Made by a program: the position numbers and the translations under genes
Origin: Gloeopeniophorella convolvens
Taxonomy: Eukaryota; Basidiomycota; Agaricomycetes; Russulales
Reading direction: 5' to 3'
Length of the DNA: 64,000 nt
Assembly (NCBI GenBank): GCA_022496205.1
Contig: WTXD01000018.1
Span: 62,001 to 126,000, forward strand
Notes under the pieces: model-generated
The model's input: only the letters and a program-made list of their open reading frames with translations
Databases searched by the model: none
Told to the model about the DNA's origin: nothing
In this document: in pieces, positions 46,252 to 57,549 of the stretch
How the letters are laid out: each line of letters begins with the position of its first letter
How positions within the stretch are numbered: the first letter of the stretch is position 1

Positions 46252-46613
46252 CTACCAAGAAGCCTTCTGGACGCCCGGGAGCTCCCCGGCGAGGGCCTTG
46301 AGCCGGAACTGGTACTGCACGCTCGTTCAGCGTGCGAGCTCCCGCACACATATGAACCACGTACCCGACATAACCCAAATTCACTAATGACACCCCGACC
46401 ACGTCCCGTAGCAGTGCAGCGGTTTTTCACGGTCGTGGGGCGTGTGTAACGTCCAAAAGTGTTGAGCTGCAACTGCGCCTGGTAGCGCACCTGGGCCGGG
46501 AGAGTCTGGTTGCGCGCGACGTAGAGGTATGCGCGGCGCGCAATCTCGTTGTCGACGACCCCCTGACGCGCCTTGATGTCGCGAAGCACGCGGATGTTGG
46601 GCCGGGGAGGCAT
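46252..46613 (-). CDS. MRP2: Mitochondrial ribosomal protein uS14m (MRPS14 / Mrp2)
   Basis: Small-subunit mitoribosome protein. Exon 1 (46613-46375 or so): MPPRPNIRVLRDIKARQGVV, DNEIARRAYLYVARN, LPAQVRYQAQLQLN and the signature KNRCTATGRGRGVISEFGLC R. A GTACGT donor follows directly; the intron ends at ...GTACCAG, and exon 2 reads FRLKALAGELPGVQKASW-stop, the invariant end of S14 proteins. About 100 residues, normal for the family. The gene sits between two divergently arranged P450 paralogues, an odd place for a housekeeping gene. Confidence 0.93.
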
Positions 46614-47684
46614 AGCGAAAAAGTGTTCTTACAGCGCGTGGTGGAGCGACAAGTTGTGAGCTGTTGTGAGCTTGCGGCGGACGCGACGAGCCTCGGAGTC
46701 GGGATGTCGCTGGCAAACAGACCACAACAGCGGGACTGCCGCGGCGCGTCCCGGGTTTGTCCTCGGACTTGCCAACGACCATCCTCATCACCAATCAATA
46801 CCGCTCACGAAGCGGCCAAAAGCATTGCCATAGAGAAGGGAGGACATGGGACTTAGAGTGCGTACTGCCCAAACACTTATTCATCAAGTTAGCTGATTGG
46901 GAGAAAGGTCACATAATGGTCCTGACGCGAACACCCGCTCTCCGCCTCACCAGTCGTCGCGCACGCTCAGTCACATCGTATCTCTTTGGCGCTACATTTT
47001 TCGCATGCATCCTGGCTGTCTCTGCATCCGACATTCTCCCTTGCCCTGCGCATCTGCAACGTGGACGCTTTGCCGATGGCGAATCCGAAGGTCCTCACCC
47101 GTCGAACAGGCGCGTAACTGTGGAGAAGCGGCCTAGGAGGTGGATAGAGGAACGTCATCCGGGTTCGTGCGATACATAACGCGTTTTGTTGTCACATGCA
47201 AGCAACTGCTCTATTTCCACCCACCCGCCTGGAAGCTCGCTGCCTGAGTGTGAGATCTGCCCATTAACCCCGCATCTTGCTGGTAGCAAAATGTTACCTG
47301 GATCGAGCTATTCCGAAGACTCAGGACCGGCCGTTCGCAGGTGACCGTCCTATCAAGATTATCATATTAGTACCGGCCGGTCTACAGACGCAACCATATG
47401 GAAGAAGCTGTTAGCGGCACCGGACGGGTGGTCGTGCATGCATGGCCCAGTCATAGCCCACCCCCTTACCCGGCACCATTTTTTACTCTGATTCTTCCGA
47501 GTAGTCAGCACCCTGGGAAGACAGGGTACAATTCCTCAGACTCGTGAGTGCCCACAAGGTCATAAACCAGTCACCTATCACGTCACTTGAAGAGAAGCGC
47601 GCCAGATTGGGTGATATGAATCCCGGTGCCTCTTAGTATATAGTCCGCGAAGGGACCCGGGTTCCGCGCGTGCATCCACGTCAG
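46614..47684. other. Divergent intergenic region uS14m / P450-2
   Basis: 1.07 kb with no supported gene. ORF 46757-47179 overlaps the uS14m leader and has no motif. The P450-2 TATA element is at 47637-47643. Confidence 0.5.
47637..47643 (+). promoter_or_regulatory. TATA-like element of P450-2
   Basis: TATATAG, 42 nt before the ATG at 47685. Confidence 0.45.
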
Positions 47685-49699
47685 ATGTTCTCATTCAACT
47701 ACGCTCTTGGCCTTCTCATTGGACTCTTTGTTTTCGCAGCTGCACGAGCTTTCCAAGGTCATCGTAGGAGGAGAGGATTGCCGTATCCACCTGGGCCTCC
47801 GTCTCTGCCTATCATTGGTAACCTTCTTGACATCCCAAAGGGAAGCTCCTGGCTCAAGTACACTGAACTTTCTCGCAAATATGGTACGACAGCCTAGCCT
47901 TTTCGCCTTTCTAAACATGACACCAGAAACAGGGGAAATCATCTCTTTGGAGGTCTTTGGGCAAACCATCGTTGTATTGAACTCTGTCAGGGTCTGCAAA
48001 GACCTGTTCGAAAAACGCGGCGAGATCTACTCCGAGCGGCCCATTATCCCTTTCTTCGAAATGTACGTTTGTACCAGGTCGATCCCGCGATGTTCGCGCT
48101 GACACAGGGTCCAGGATGGGGTGGCACATGTTCGTGCCGTACGCGCGCTACGGAGACGGATGGCGTCGGGAGCGCAAGCTACTCGACCGCGGACTCCGCG
48201 CGAGCGCAGCAGGGAGGTACTACCCCATGCAGCAGGCACGGGTACACGTCCTCCTCGAACGCACGCTCGCCCAACCGGACGACTGGCGCGCACATCTGGA
48301 ACTGTACGCTCGTTCCAACCTCACGGGGATTCCAGTCAAGCTGACCCGCATGACTGCTCCAGTATGCAAGGAGAGCTCATGCTGGAGTTGGCATATGGAT
48401 ACAAGGCGCACGGGCGGGACGATAAGATGGTCGAGGCGGCGAGGAAGATGAACACCATCGGGACGAATTCAGCCGCCCCTGGACAGCTTCTCATCAACAA
48501 CCTCCCTTCCCGTATGTACTTTCCAACGTATCGTGTCTTTGTGGTGGGCGTGACGCCCAATCCTTGTAGTCGCACATGTCCCAGGCTGGTTGCCCTGGCT
48601 TAGCTACAAGCCGCTTGCAAGACAGGGCCAGAGGATATGGCACGAAGTGATGTACGCGCCGATACAGCATGTCAAGGACAACATGGTGTGTCAGGCTGCA
48701 TGCGCACGACTGCATTGGAGACTGACCTATTCATGCAGGAGACCGGAACGGCGAACTCGTCGCTCGCCCTCGAGATCCTTCAGGAGACGGAGAGCCTCGC
48801 TGGGGAAGAAAAGGCCAAGGAAGAGAAAGTCATTGCCGAATCCCTCGGTTCCCTGTACGGCTGTGCGTGCTTCCCGGGCTTCTGCGCTGCACTGTCTGAT
48901 CGCATCACGCAGCTGGCGCTGACACGGTGCGTCTGTCGGCCCGGCACTGCGAGCACACGTACTGTACTCACAGCTCCGCTGGCACCCAGTCGGTTGCTGC
49001 TTTGACGTCATTCTTCCTCGCAGCGCTGCTCCACCCTGACGTGCAGAAAAAGGCGCAGGCAGAGATCGACGCCGCTACGGCGCGAGAGCGGCTGCCAGCG
49101 TTCGAAGATCGTTCACGCTTGCCATATGTCGACGCGATATGCAAGGAGGTGCAACGGTGGCGTCCCGTAGCTCCACTCAGTGCGTCAGGTGCTATTTTTC
49201 GTCCTGCGGCGCTTGACTCATGTGCCACGCATGAAGGTCTACCGCATGCATTGAAGTACGACGATGTTTATGAAGGATTCTTCATTCCAAAAGGTACGCC
49301 TCTAGATGTTCATCTGGCATCGCTGAAGTTGTCGACACCGTCACGACACAGGCGCTGTTGTTCTGGCGAATTCATGGTACGCTATTCGCTCCACCCTGGC
49401 ACGCCACCGACTTGATGGCATCCAGGTCAATGCTCCACGACGAAGCTACTTACCCTGACCACGACGCCTTCAAGCCCGAGCGCTTCCTCCAGCCCGACGG
49501 GACGCTGCGCGACGATCCAGTGCTCGCCGCGGCATTCGGCTACGGACGGCGCATCTGCCCCGGGCGGCACTTCGCAGACGCCACGCTGTTTATCACGGTC
49601 GCATCGCTGCTCGCAATGTTCGACATCAAGCCTAAGAAGGACGAGGAAGGCAGGGAGGTGCAGTTTGACGTGGCGTTTGACGGGTCGATCGTGAGGTAA
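47685..49699 (+). CDS. Cytochrome P450 (P450-2)
   Basis: Begins MFSFNYALGLLIGLFVFAAA (membrane anchor), then RRRGLPYPPGPPSLPIIGN. The ATG at 47685 was chosen because the only in-frame codon before it is GTG. Exons give LNSVRVCKDLFEKRGEIYSE, helix C WRRERKLLDRGL, MQGELMLELAYGYKAHGRDD, PGWLPWLSYKPLARQGQRIW, ETGTANSSLALEILQETESL, SVAALTSFFLAALLHPDVQK, helix K KEVQRWRPVAPL, LPHALKYDDVYEGFFIPK, AVVLANSW, HDAFKPERF and haem loop FGYGRRICPGRHF. All essential residues are there. Sequence from about 48150 onward is the left part of a tandem duplication whose second copy carries only a broken fragment of this gene. Probably active; substrate unknown. Confidence 0.92.
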
Positions 49700-51251
49700 C
49701 GTTGCATGGACGGGTTTTGTGCATGGAGGGCGGGCAGCTGACAGTCCGTTTGTCAGCTTCCCGCATAAGTTCCCATGCTCCGTTGTCCCGAGAGACAAGG
49801 CGAAAGACCTGATTGCCGCGGAAGGAGCCATGCCCTAGTGTCCAGTGGCGATGAAGTATTGAATTCGTATCAGGTTAGGGATAGGCTACCTATACATGCA
49901 ATACGTTGCGTGGACATATCGGGAGGAATAGAGGTGAGAAGACAAGGCGATTTTGGCTGCGTTTGGTAGAGCGTCCAAGAATACCGGGGAAGTTGGACTA
50001 CTTCTCCTGGGCCCGTGAATCGCCACGCACCGATCGGCGAGCCTGTCAACGTATTTGTGCAGACTCCTGCGACATTTTATGGGCTCAACGGGCTCGCGCC
50101 GGGTGTACCTTGCTTCCATACTCGGACTGCTGCGACTACGCAGTCGTCACTGCATGTCCAAAGCTCTAAGTTGTCGGAAGCGTATGCGACTCCCCCGTAG
50201 TCGATGCCAGTAAGGTGCCATCCCGTGCCCACTCCAATTGATTCTGCCTTGATACTAACACTGATGCGTGTTTTCTGCTAACACGTACCTCTAGGCTTGG
50301 TGCAAGGTTGACGAAGAGTCGCGCGGCGCTGCCAAAGGATCTGGGCTTTGGACTCTGGCAATTTGATTCATGGTACCGGTGCTCTGACGCGCCGCCGATG
50401 AATCTCGCGCCACATCGCTGTTTCCAGAATCAGTATCATAAGAATTCGACCGCGACCGAAAGATCTTAGGGCGCGAAACATCGTAAGCGATGCATCGTGT
50501 TGGAATCATGATCGTCGGACAGTGATAAGATAAGGATATCGAACATAGATTAGTCGTAGCGTACACTCCTCTGTTCTTTGCCGTTTGACACACAACTGTG
50601 TAAACAAACGGATTCATCCCTCCTTACCTCGACGGGCGACACCATCCGGTCTTGAGTCACGGAAATATTCACACACCATACCCGTACATACTACTCTGAT
50701 ACCGGTCTACTTCCTCATGCCCTGCTACAGTCATGGAGGCGGAAATACGAGTTACGAGGGTTGGTCGTTACCTACTGATTAAGCGCACAGAAGCGACACG
50801 CAGTAACTTGAAGTTGTGAACATGAACCTAGCCTGTATGTACCACCACGGTACTATTAACTCAACCCGGCGCGGTCGGTACCATATCTCGGGCGCGGCTG
50901 CATGGCGGGCTCTCACCTAATCTGAAAGACTGAATTACTTGATCCCGCTCTCTCGGCGGTTGGCTCCGAGCTGGTAGTAGTACAGTACTTGACAGTAATC
51001 CTACAATGATGACGCGCTTCTCCGTACTCATCCACCTCGATCCACTGGCTTTCGTTGCCTCCAGAGTAGTACCATACTTCTCGCTCCTTACACTCTTGTC
51101 TGCACCACATTCGAGAAAGAGTCTTACGACGTCCACATTCCCTCTGTATGATCCTCCTATCAACACGTCCCGTACTTGTCGCCCTTGATGTTGACTTCGG
51201 CGCCGTGGGCCAGTACTAGCTTGACGACGTCGAGCTTGCCTTCTGCCGACG
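49700..51251. other. Intergenic DNA and lost ankyrin end of NLR2
   Basis: 49700-50900 has no supported gene. On the minus strand 50935-51251 holds ankyrin-like coding sense out of the NLR2 frame: GKLDVVKLVLAHGAEVNIKG in one frame (about 51240-51180), then YRGNVDVVRLFLECGADKSV and YGTTLEATKASGS in another. The same repeats are found in frame in NLR3 (57550-57700), so they are the former C-terminus of NLR2. Confidence 0.65.
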
Positions 51252-54200
51252 CTACCCAGTGGACGGCAGTCCCATACAGATCACTTTGGATGTTGGCGTC
51301 GGCGCGCTGTGGTCCAGCAGTAGCTTGACGACGTCGTGCTTGCCGTGTGCCAACGCTGCCTGGAGGGCGGACCCGTACAGACCACCTTGGATGTTGACGT
51401 CGGCGCCGTGGTCCAGCAGTAGTTTGACGACGTCGAGCTTGCCGAGTCCCGACGCTACCTGGAGGGCGGTCCCGTACTCGTCGCCCTCGATATTGACATC
51501 GGCGCCGTGTTCCAGCAGTAGTTTGACGGCGTCGAGCTCGCCGAGTGCCGACGCTACCTGGAGGGCGGTCCCATACTTGCCGCCATCGATGTTGACGTCG
51601 GCGCTGTGGTCCAGCAGCAGCTTGGCGACGTCGAGCCTGCGGCCGCCGCGGTTTTTCAACGCTGCATGGAGGGCGGTCCCGTGCGGACTACCTTGGGTGT
51701 TGACGTCGGCGTCGTGGTCCAGCAGTAGTTTGACGACGTCGAGCTTGCCGTCGGTCGACGCTGCCTGGAGGACAGTCCCGTACGGACCACTTTGGGTGTT
51801 GACATCGGCACCGTGGTCCAGCAGTAGCTTGATGACGTCGAACCTGTCGTGTCTCAACGCTGCGGGGAGGGTGGTCCCGTACAGACCACCTTGGGTGTTG
51901 ACATCCGCGCCGTGGTCTAGCAGTAGCCTGACAATGTCGAGCTCGCCGAGTGCCGACGCTGCCTGGAGGGCAGTCCCGTATCGACCACCCTGGATGCTGA
52001 CGTCGGCACCGTGGCCCAGCAGCAGTTTGACGGAGTCGAGACCACTGTGTCCCGACGCTGCCTTGAGGGTAACATCGTACAGACCACCTTGGACGCTGAC
52101 GTCGACGCCGTCGTCTACCATCAGCTCGATGAGGTCGAGCCCACCGTACGCCGACGCTGCCTGGAGGGCAGTCCCGTACTTGCCGCCCTTGATGTTGACG
52201 TCGGCGCTGTGGTCCAGCAGCAGCTTGGCGATGTCGAGCCTGCCGTTCCTCGACGCTGCCTGGAGGGCAGTCCCGTACAGACCACCTTGGATGTTGACAT
52301 CCGCGCCGTGGTCTAGCAGTAGCCTGACAATGTCGAGCTCGCCTCGTATCGACGCTGCCTGGAGAGCGGTGACGCAGCTGTCGCCCCGGTCTATGTTAAC
52401 ATCGGCACCACAGCTAAGGAGTATTTGTACGACCCCAAGGTGACCCCGGAGGGACGCCGCAGAGAGTGCAGTTCCGGCTTCACCTCCATTCGCATCAATA
52501 TCTTGAGGCTCCTGCGCAAGTAGATGGTCGACGACCTGATGAAAACCAAGATGCGCAGCGCAGTACAGAGTGGTTTTTGCACCACAAGGTGGTGGTAACC
52601 CGCGATCGGGTGCGGAAGTGAAGGTACTGATATTGGTGCGCCTTTCGGCTAATGAACGCCAGCTTTCCAAGTAGGGTTCAACCGGATTGCACATGAGCTT
52701 GATGGCGTCTATGATCGGCGAAGACGCGCTTTCGAACCGTGCATGTCCGACCCAACAATCGGCAGCGTATTCAGCAAAGGGGCTGTGGATACCTTCCATA
52801 CCATCAGCATTTCCTCTGAGCTGAAACAGAATGCCGAGGCATGACTTTGCCAGGACCGTATGAGAGGGCTCTGGGAGGATGCGGAAACGGGAGATCCGAG
52901 GCTTTGAATCGGCGATATTCTTGGATGTTAAAAATTCTTTGACCGAGAAGTGCGCGAATTGGACGACTCTTCCACGATGGCCCAGTGGGCCAACGACCTG
53001 AATGAAACTACCAGGACATGTCGATAGAATGGCGCTTTCTGGGTCGGACGACCACCAATCCTTGCGATAGGCTGGGATATCCTCGCTAAGATCGATTGCA
53101 AGAACCTCCGCAAGCTCCTTCACGCCAAGTGGACGCCATGAGAATGATAAGCACTGGAATATCCGATGAGCATGCTCCCACTTCTCCTCGCTGATTCGCC
53201 CCAACGTCGACTCGTACGTCGCATGAAGAGTGCCGGGGAGTGACCTGAGAGTAGAATGGATCTTCGCTGGCAGACATTCGCATAGCGTCTCAAGTTGGCA
53301 GGACGCGTATCGGAACCTGCACATGAATCGAGTCAATCTTAGTTCAACAACCCTAAACGAGTACTTACATTCCATCTGCCTTGCTCGACAACATTTCAAT
53401 GGCCTCTTCTTTGATAGTCTGTCCCCACGCCTGCATCTTCTCGTGAGACTCGATGGTTGCGCGGATCATCTGAGTGATATCCTTTCGATGTTCCTGTTGC
53501 TCTTCGAGGACCACTCGCTGAGACGTCAACGTCCGTAGAACTCGGCTGATGTCCTCTTCAGGACGACTGGTAACGCAGATCCGCAACTCCGGGAGCCTCA
53601 AGCCGATGAGATCCTTCACGAGCTCTAGGGTCTCCCTGCGTGAGGACGATAGACCGTAGTTCGGCATTTCGTCCAGCGCATCCACGACGATGTACTGAGT
53701 GCCACCTGACTGTCTGAGCACCTCCTTCAAGCACTGAGCAAGATCGTCGTCTCTGGGGAACCGTGAACCATTTCCATATTTTGAATAGAGCTCGCGAAGG
53801 ATATTGTCGGATGTGTCCGACTGCGTAGAGAGGTCCACCAGTAAGGATGCAAGAAGATTGCGGTAGGATTGCTTTTGAGTGTTCCGAAAATCACAGTAGA
53901 AGTACGCGAGTGCAATTTGAGATCCACCGCCGGAACGCAGTGACTCCAAGTCGTTGATGGTCACGGAGCTAGTCATCATGTTAGATAAGCAATATAACCC
54001 GTCACATGTTCAAAGCCCACCAGTGTACGGTTTTCCCTGCTCCCGCTACGGATTAAACAAGTCAATTCCACTCAAGCAGCTTTACACAACGGGGACATAC
54101 GCTTTCCGGTAATCCAAAGTAGTGTGCCCTCTCTCCTCCAAGCCTCGTATAGGTTGCTGCGGACAAGCCACATGGATGTATCGGAGTGACGTGCCTTCGA

Positions 54201-55227
54201 TGCAATGACTTGGTTGGTGGAAGATTCTGGAGCACAGAGCCACTTTTGGTACCGCTCTGCTTGTTGCATACCTTCGAGGATACTGTATGTCAGATGGGAT
54301 GCTTATGTAAGTATAAAAAGAAAGACATACGCTCTTGCCTTTGTTGCTCATGCTTGACTATGGCGATGTCGCGATGCGCTAACACCGTGACCATGAGATT
54401 CTCCTCCTTGGTGAGGTGATCCAATCTCCGCAGCGCATCACCGATGTCGTCGTCCCCAAAAAGCGCTGCAACGCCCTTCTTCATGCGGCGCTTTGCCCTG
54501 GCTACCGTACTGTGTTGAGCTGCAACAATACCCGCGAGGGCGGGCGAACTTACGTATACAACCATTGATGAAATCAATCCTTTGTGAGACGATTGCGAGG
54601 GTGCGAATCAACTCGATCAGAATATCCACGACGATCTTTGTTATCGCGTCGTTGGACGGAGCATCCCCTGGGGTTATCAGGATCTCGAGGCGTCCAAGAC
54701 AATTTCCCATTTGTTCGAACCATTGCAACAAAGCTTGATGGTTCTTCACATGGATATCCGGAATCTACGGACGTGATCAGAAGCCAGGACGTCAGGATCA
54801 CCGATGAAAGGGGACGATGGTAATAATACGCACTGCAAGGATGATACCAATCCCGCCGAAAATCGCTTCTCCAGGCTTGAATACCTGAGGCGAACTCTGT
54901 GAGCATCTAACGACGCATCAACTCTATGTGTAAACGCACATTTCCGGTAGCCTTCCCCGCCGTGTCACAGAGTGGACAAATCACTCTGGCGAACGGTGCG
55001 ATCCTCTCACATAGTTGCGCTCTCCAACTAGCTCTATACTCTTCATTTATATTCTCTGCTTGTTTCCGAAGCAAAGCGGTAACCTCGTCCGGGGACACGC
55101 AGTCGCTAAGCTGGGCGACGGTTGCATGATCAGTCGGATCTTTTCCCGTCTTCTTCTTGTACTCCTTCAAGACCTCCGTGAACAGCTGTTGGTAGTGGGA
55201 CGCGCCCACCACTTGGGTAGCGGGCAT
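51252..55227 (-). CDS. NLR2: Goodbye-NACHT-ankyrin STAND protein, C-terminally shortened
   Basis: Start MPATQVVGASHYQQLFTEVL, then Goodbye-domain exons: KKKTGKDPTDHATVAQLSDC, VSPDEVTALLRKQAENINEE; SSPQVFKPGEAIFGGIGIIL; LLQWFEQMGNCLGRLEILI; VDILIELIRTLAIVSQRIDF; GDALRRLDHLTKEENL. The linker (PESSTNQVIASKARHSD, LLWITGK) leads to Walker A AGAGKTVHC (intron within, about 54025-53970), ALAYFYCDFRNTQKQSYRNL, Walker B IVVDALDEMP and RICVTSRPEEDIS. The last exon (to 53300) has the winged-helix segment LSFSWRPLGVKELAEVLAID and 13 in-frame ankyrin repeats of 33 residues, many near-identical (GGLYGTALQAAS...LLLDHGADVNIQ). The frame ends abnormally after LLLDHSA with a junk tail because of a two-base insertion at about 51302-51307. 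ATPase core intact; likely functional or recently so. Non-self recognition role inferred. Confidence 0.87.
51309..52420 (-). repeat. 99-bp ankyrin repeat array of NLR2
   Basis: About eleven direct copies of a 99-nt unit (33 codons) with very similar DNA, for example the plus-strand phrase TGGTCCAGCAGTAGTTTGAC and GCTGCCTGGAGGGC at steps of about 99 nt. Differences cluster at a few codons per unit (after QAAS, around LD-x-[IVA]-[RK], and DH[GS]AD). One unit (near 51640) has an extra KNRGGR insertion. Such DNA-level likeness suggests unequal exchange or gene conversion among units. Confidence 0.85.
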
Positions 55228-55769
55228 GGATCTGTTCTGTGGAGAGGGGGGATGGGCCGGGGTGTGTTGGGACTCTGGGCTGTGGCTGCTATGTAAATCC
55301 CGCAGGTAGATGTGGACGTCCTTGGTTCTCAAACGGGAATGCGCATTGCGCATGCACTCCGCACGTTGTCCGGGAAATGAGTTGTTTGTATGCACCAACT
55401 ATGGCTGTGTGACTGCAGCCATCGTGGCCGCCCTACCACCACAATGTACAACTTGATTAGACCGACCAGGCTGCAGCCCCCCAAAAAAACCGGCATCTTG
55501 TATGGTGGGGTTGACGCAGGTTGACGCTAGGTCGCGGCTGGAGCATCATCGAGAAAAAAGCATGGACGGGACGCAGTCTGACGCAGTGGCCAGCCCGCGG
55601 CGCCAACTTACCTGTGCCAACGAACGCGGTGCGGCCTGGTGCGGGCTGATCAACGACCCCACATGACCCCGGGCCGTCCGCGTCCCCCAACTCGGAAGCT
55701 GTTCCTGATGCTTCTATTCGCTCCAAGCCGTTGCGCCATTTTCTGATCAACACCACCACCAAATTTACC

Positions 55770-56310
55770 TAGGACTGCCTTGCAATGGCCTCGGGAGCCC
55801 TTCCATCTGTCCCTCTTCCCCTGATCCGCAAGTATTGTTCCCCTAAAAAATAAGCCCCCGGTTTGGGCAATCGACGACGCGGCGCCCTCTGTGCCCGCGC
55901 CACTCCCCGTCAATTGTGCGCGGCATGCTCGCGAAGGCAAGGTCTGCTGCAAGGAGCTGAATAGCGATGGGTGAGCGGCAGTTGATTGACCTGGGTTTCG
56001 TATACGATGTGTGAGCGTCTTGTTCATGCTTCTGCCCTTCCGAGTCTGCTGGCGCTACAAGGTGGAGTGAAGATGGGAATAGGGCATCGCGCACACCGTG
56101 CATTCATGCGATTGCATTGATTGGCTGCATATCCCGTGCAGGAGGGGCATCTTGAGCACTTGTGGTGCGATATGTGCTTCGGACATTCGACTCCGGACGA
56201 TTTCCATACCCTCTCTCCACGCGCCTCTCTGCTTCTTTCGGCATGATTGCTGACCCTCCACATCTATAGTGTTATTGGCCTTTCCGACGACCTGACTGTC
56301 CCGTTCGTGC
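55770..56310 (+). pseudogene. CCC1/VIT1 5' fragment (copy 1)
   Basis: Corresponds to exon 1, intron 1 and the first bases of exon 2 of the intact gene at 60700-61976. Shared stretches include ATGGCCTCGG...CCTCCATCTGTCCC-like sequence at the start, AAGCCCCCGGTTTGGGCAAT, and TGACTGTCCCGTTC in exon 2. It is broken: a TAA in exon 1 just before the AAGCCCCC stretch, further indels, and the sequence switches to P450 DNA after 56311. No product expected. Confidence 0.85.
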
Positions 56311-57085
56311 TACGGAGACAGATGGCGTCGGGAGCGCAGGTTACTCGAGCGCGGACTCCGCTCGGGCGCAGCAGGGAGGTACTATCCTATGCAGTAGCCG
56401 CGGGTGCCACACGTCCTCCTCGAACTCACGCCCGCGCAGCTGGCCTACTGGCGCGCGCATTTGGGACTGTACGCTCGTTCCCCACCGAATGACGATCCCA
56501 ATCCAGCTGACCCAGACGGTCGCTCCAGTATGCAAGTAGAGCTCATGCGGGAGCTAGCATATGGGTACGAAGCGCACGGGCGGGACGACAAGATGGTCGA
56601 TGCGGCGAGGGAGATGAACACCATCGGGACAAGTTCAGCTGCTCCTGGACAGCTTCTCATCAACAAACTCCTTTCCCGTATGTGCTCTCCAACGTGTCGT
56701 GCCTTTGTGGTGGGCGTGACGCCTAATCCCTCAGTCGCATATGTTCCAGGCTGGTTGCCCCGGATTAGCTACAAGCCGCTTGCACGACAAAGCGAGAAAA
56801 TGTGGCACGAAGTGATCCACACGCCGTTACAGCATGGTATGTCAGGCTGCATGCGCACAACGGCGGTGAGGACTGAGTACTGACCTACCCATGCAGGAGA
56901 CCGGAACAGCGAACCCGCCGCTCGCCCTCGAGGTCCTTCAGGGGACGGAAAGCCTCGTTGGGGAAGAAAAAGGCACGGGAGAGAAAGTCATCGCCGAATC
57001 CCTCGGCTCTCTGTACGGCTGTGCGTGTTTCCCGGGCTCCTGCGCCGCCTCTGATCGCACTACACAGTTGGCGCTAGTCATGTAA
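56306..57085 (+). pseudogene. P450-2 middle fragment (copy 2)
   Basis: Begins inside the C-helix exon (TACGGAGACAGATGGCGTCG matches TACGGAGACGGATGGCGTCG of P450-2) and continues over two introns to the exon ETGTANPPLALEVLQGTESL, KVIAESLGSLYGCACFPG, then stops. It has an in-frame TAG right after PMQ (56395-56397). The N-terminal third and everything from the I helix to the haem loop are missing; the latter by a deletion that joins sequence like 48920 to sequence like 50370. No functional P450 can be made. Confidence 0.9.
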
Positions 57086-57549
57086 TTCATGACGCGACGC
57101 GCCGCCAACAGAACTCGCACCGCATTACTATTTCCGGAACATATCACTTGATTCAATTGAATGACCTCCTAGCATAACCATCGTAAGTCTGGCGATGCAC
57201 CGTTAGTCGGACATACTACGTTAACGCCAATCTACTTCTTCATGCCCTGCTACAAGTTATGGAGAGGGAAATACAAGTTGCGAGCGTTGGCCATTCCCTA
57301 GTAAGTGCAAGCAGGCAGTCGATATACAGTCATCTACAAACGCGAGCCTAACATGTATACTGTTCCACCACAGTACTGCTCGGCAGCCACAGTTAGTACC
57401 ATATCCTGGGTTGTCGCTGCATAAGAGGCTCTCACCTAACCTGAAGACTTGGTTACTTGGTCCTGCTCCTCCGGTGGGTGCATCCAGGCATGTAGTTTCG
57501 TGCCATGTTCGAGCAATCCTACAATGGCGGCGCGTTTACGCTCACTCAT
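57086..57549. other. Intergenic DNA of copy 2
   Basis: No gene. 57230-57300 resembles 50690-50770 of copy 1 (shared CTTCATGCCCTGCTACA). This is the copy-2 counterpart of the longer gap between P450-2 and NLR2. Confidence 0.6.

Larger units (their letters stand above)
48150..56311. repeat. Tandem duplication, copy 1 (P450-NLR-CCC1 block)
   Basis: Holds the 3' two thirds of P450-2, intergenic DNA, NLR2 and a truncated 5' end of CCC1. Similarity to copy 2 is direct and includes introns and intergenic sequence: compare 48360-48760 with 56525-56905, 50690-50770 with 57230-57300, and 55240-55345 with 59825-59945. The right border is the six-base overlap at 56306-56311. Confidence 0.85.

Noticed and set aside
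51259..52443. 394-codon plus-strand ORF antisense to the NLR2 ankyrin array
   Set aside because: Openness follows from the repeated codon pattern of the 99-bp ankyrin units on the other strand; the translation is a monotonous Ser/Trp/Pro repeat without domain features.
56247..56492. Possible fusion protein reading across the CCC1::P450 junction
   Set aside because: The open frame crosses the junction in the CCC1 frame and turns P450 sequence into nonsense; exon 1 of this CCC1 copy already has a stop, so no real fusion product is likely.
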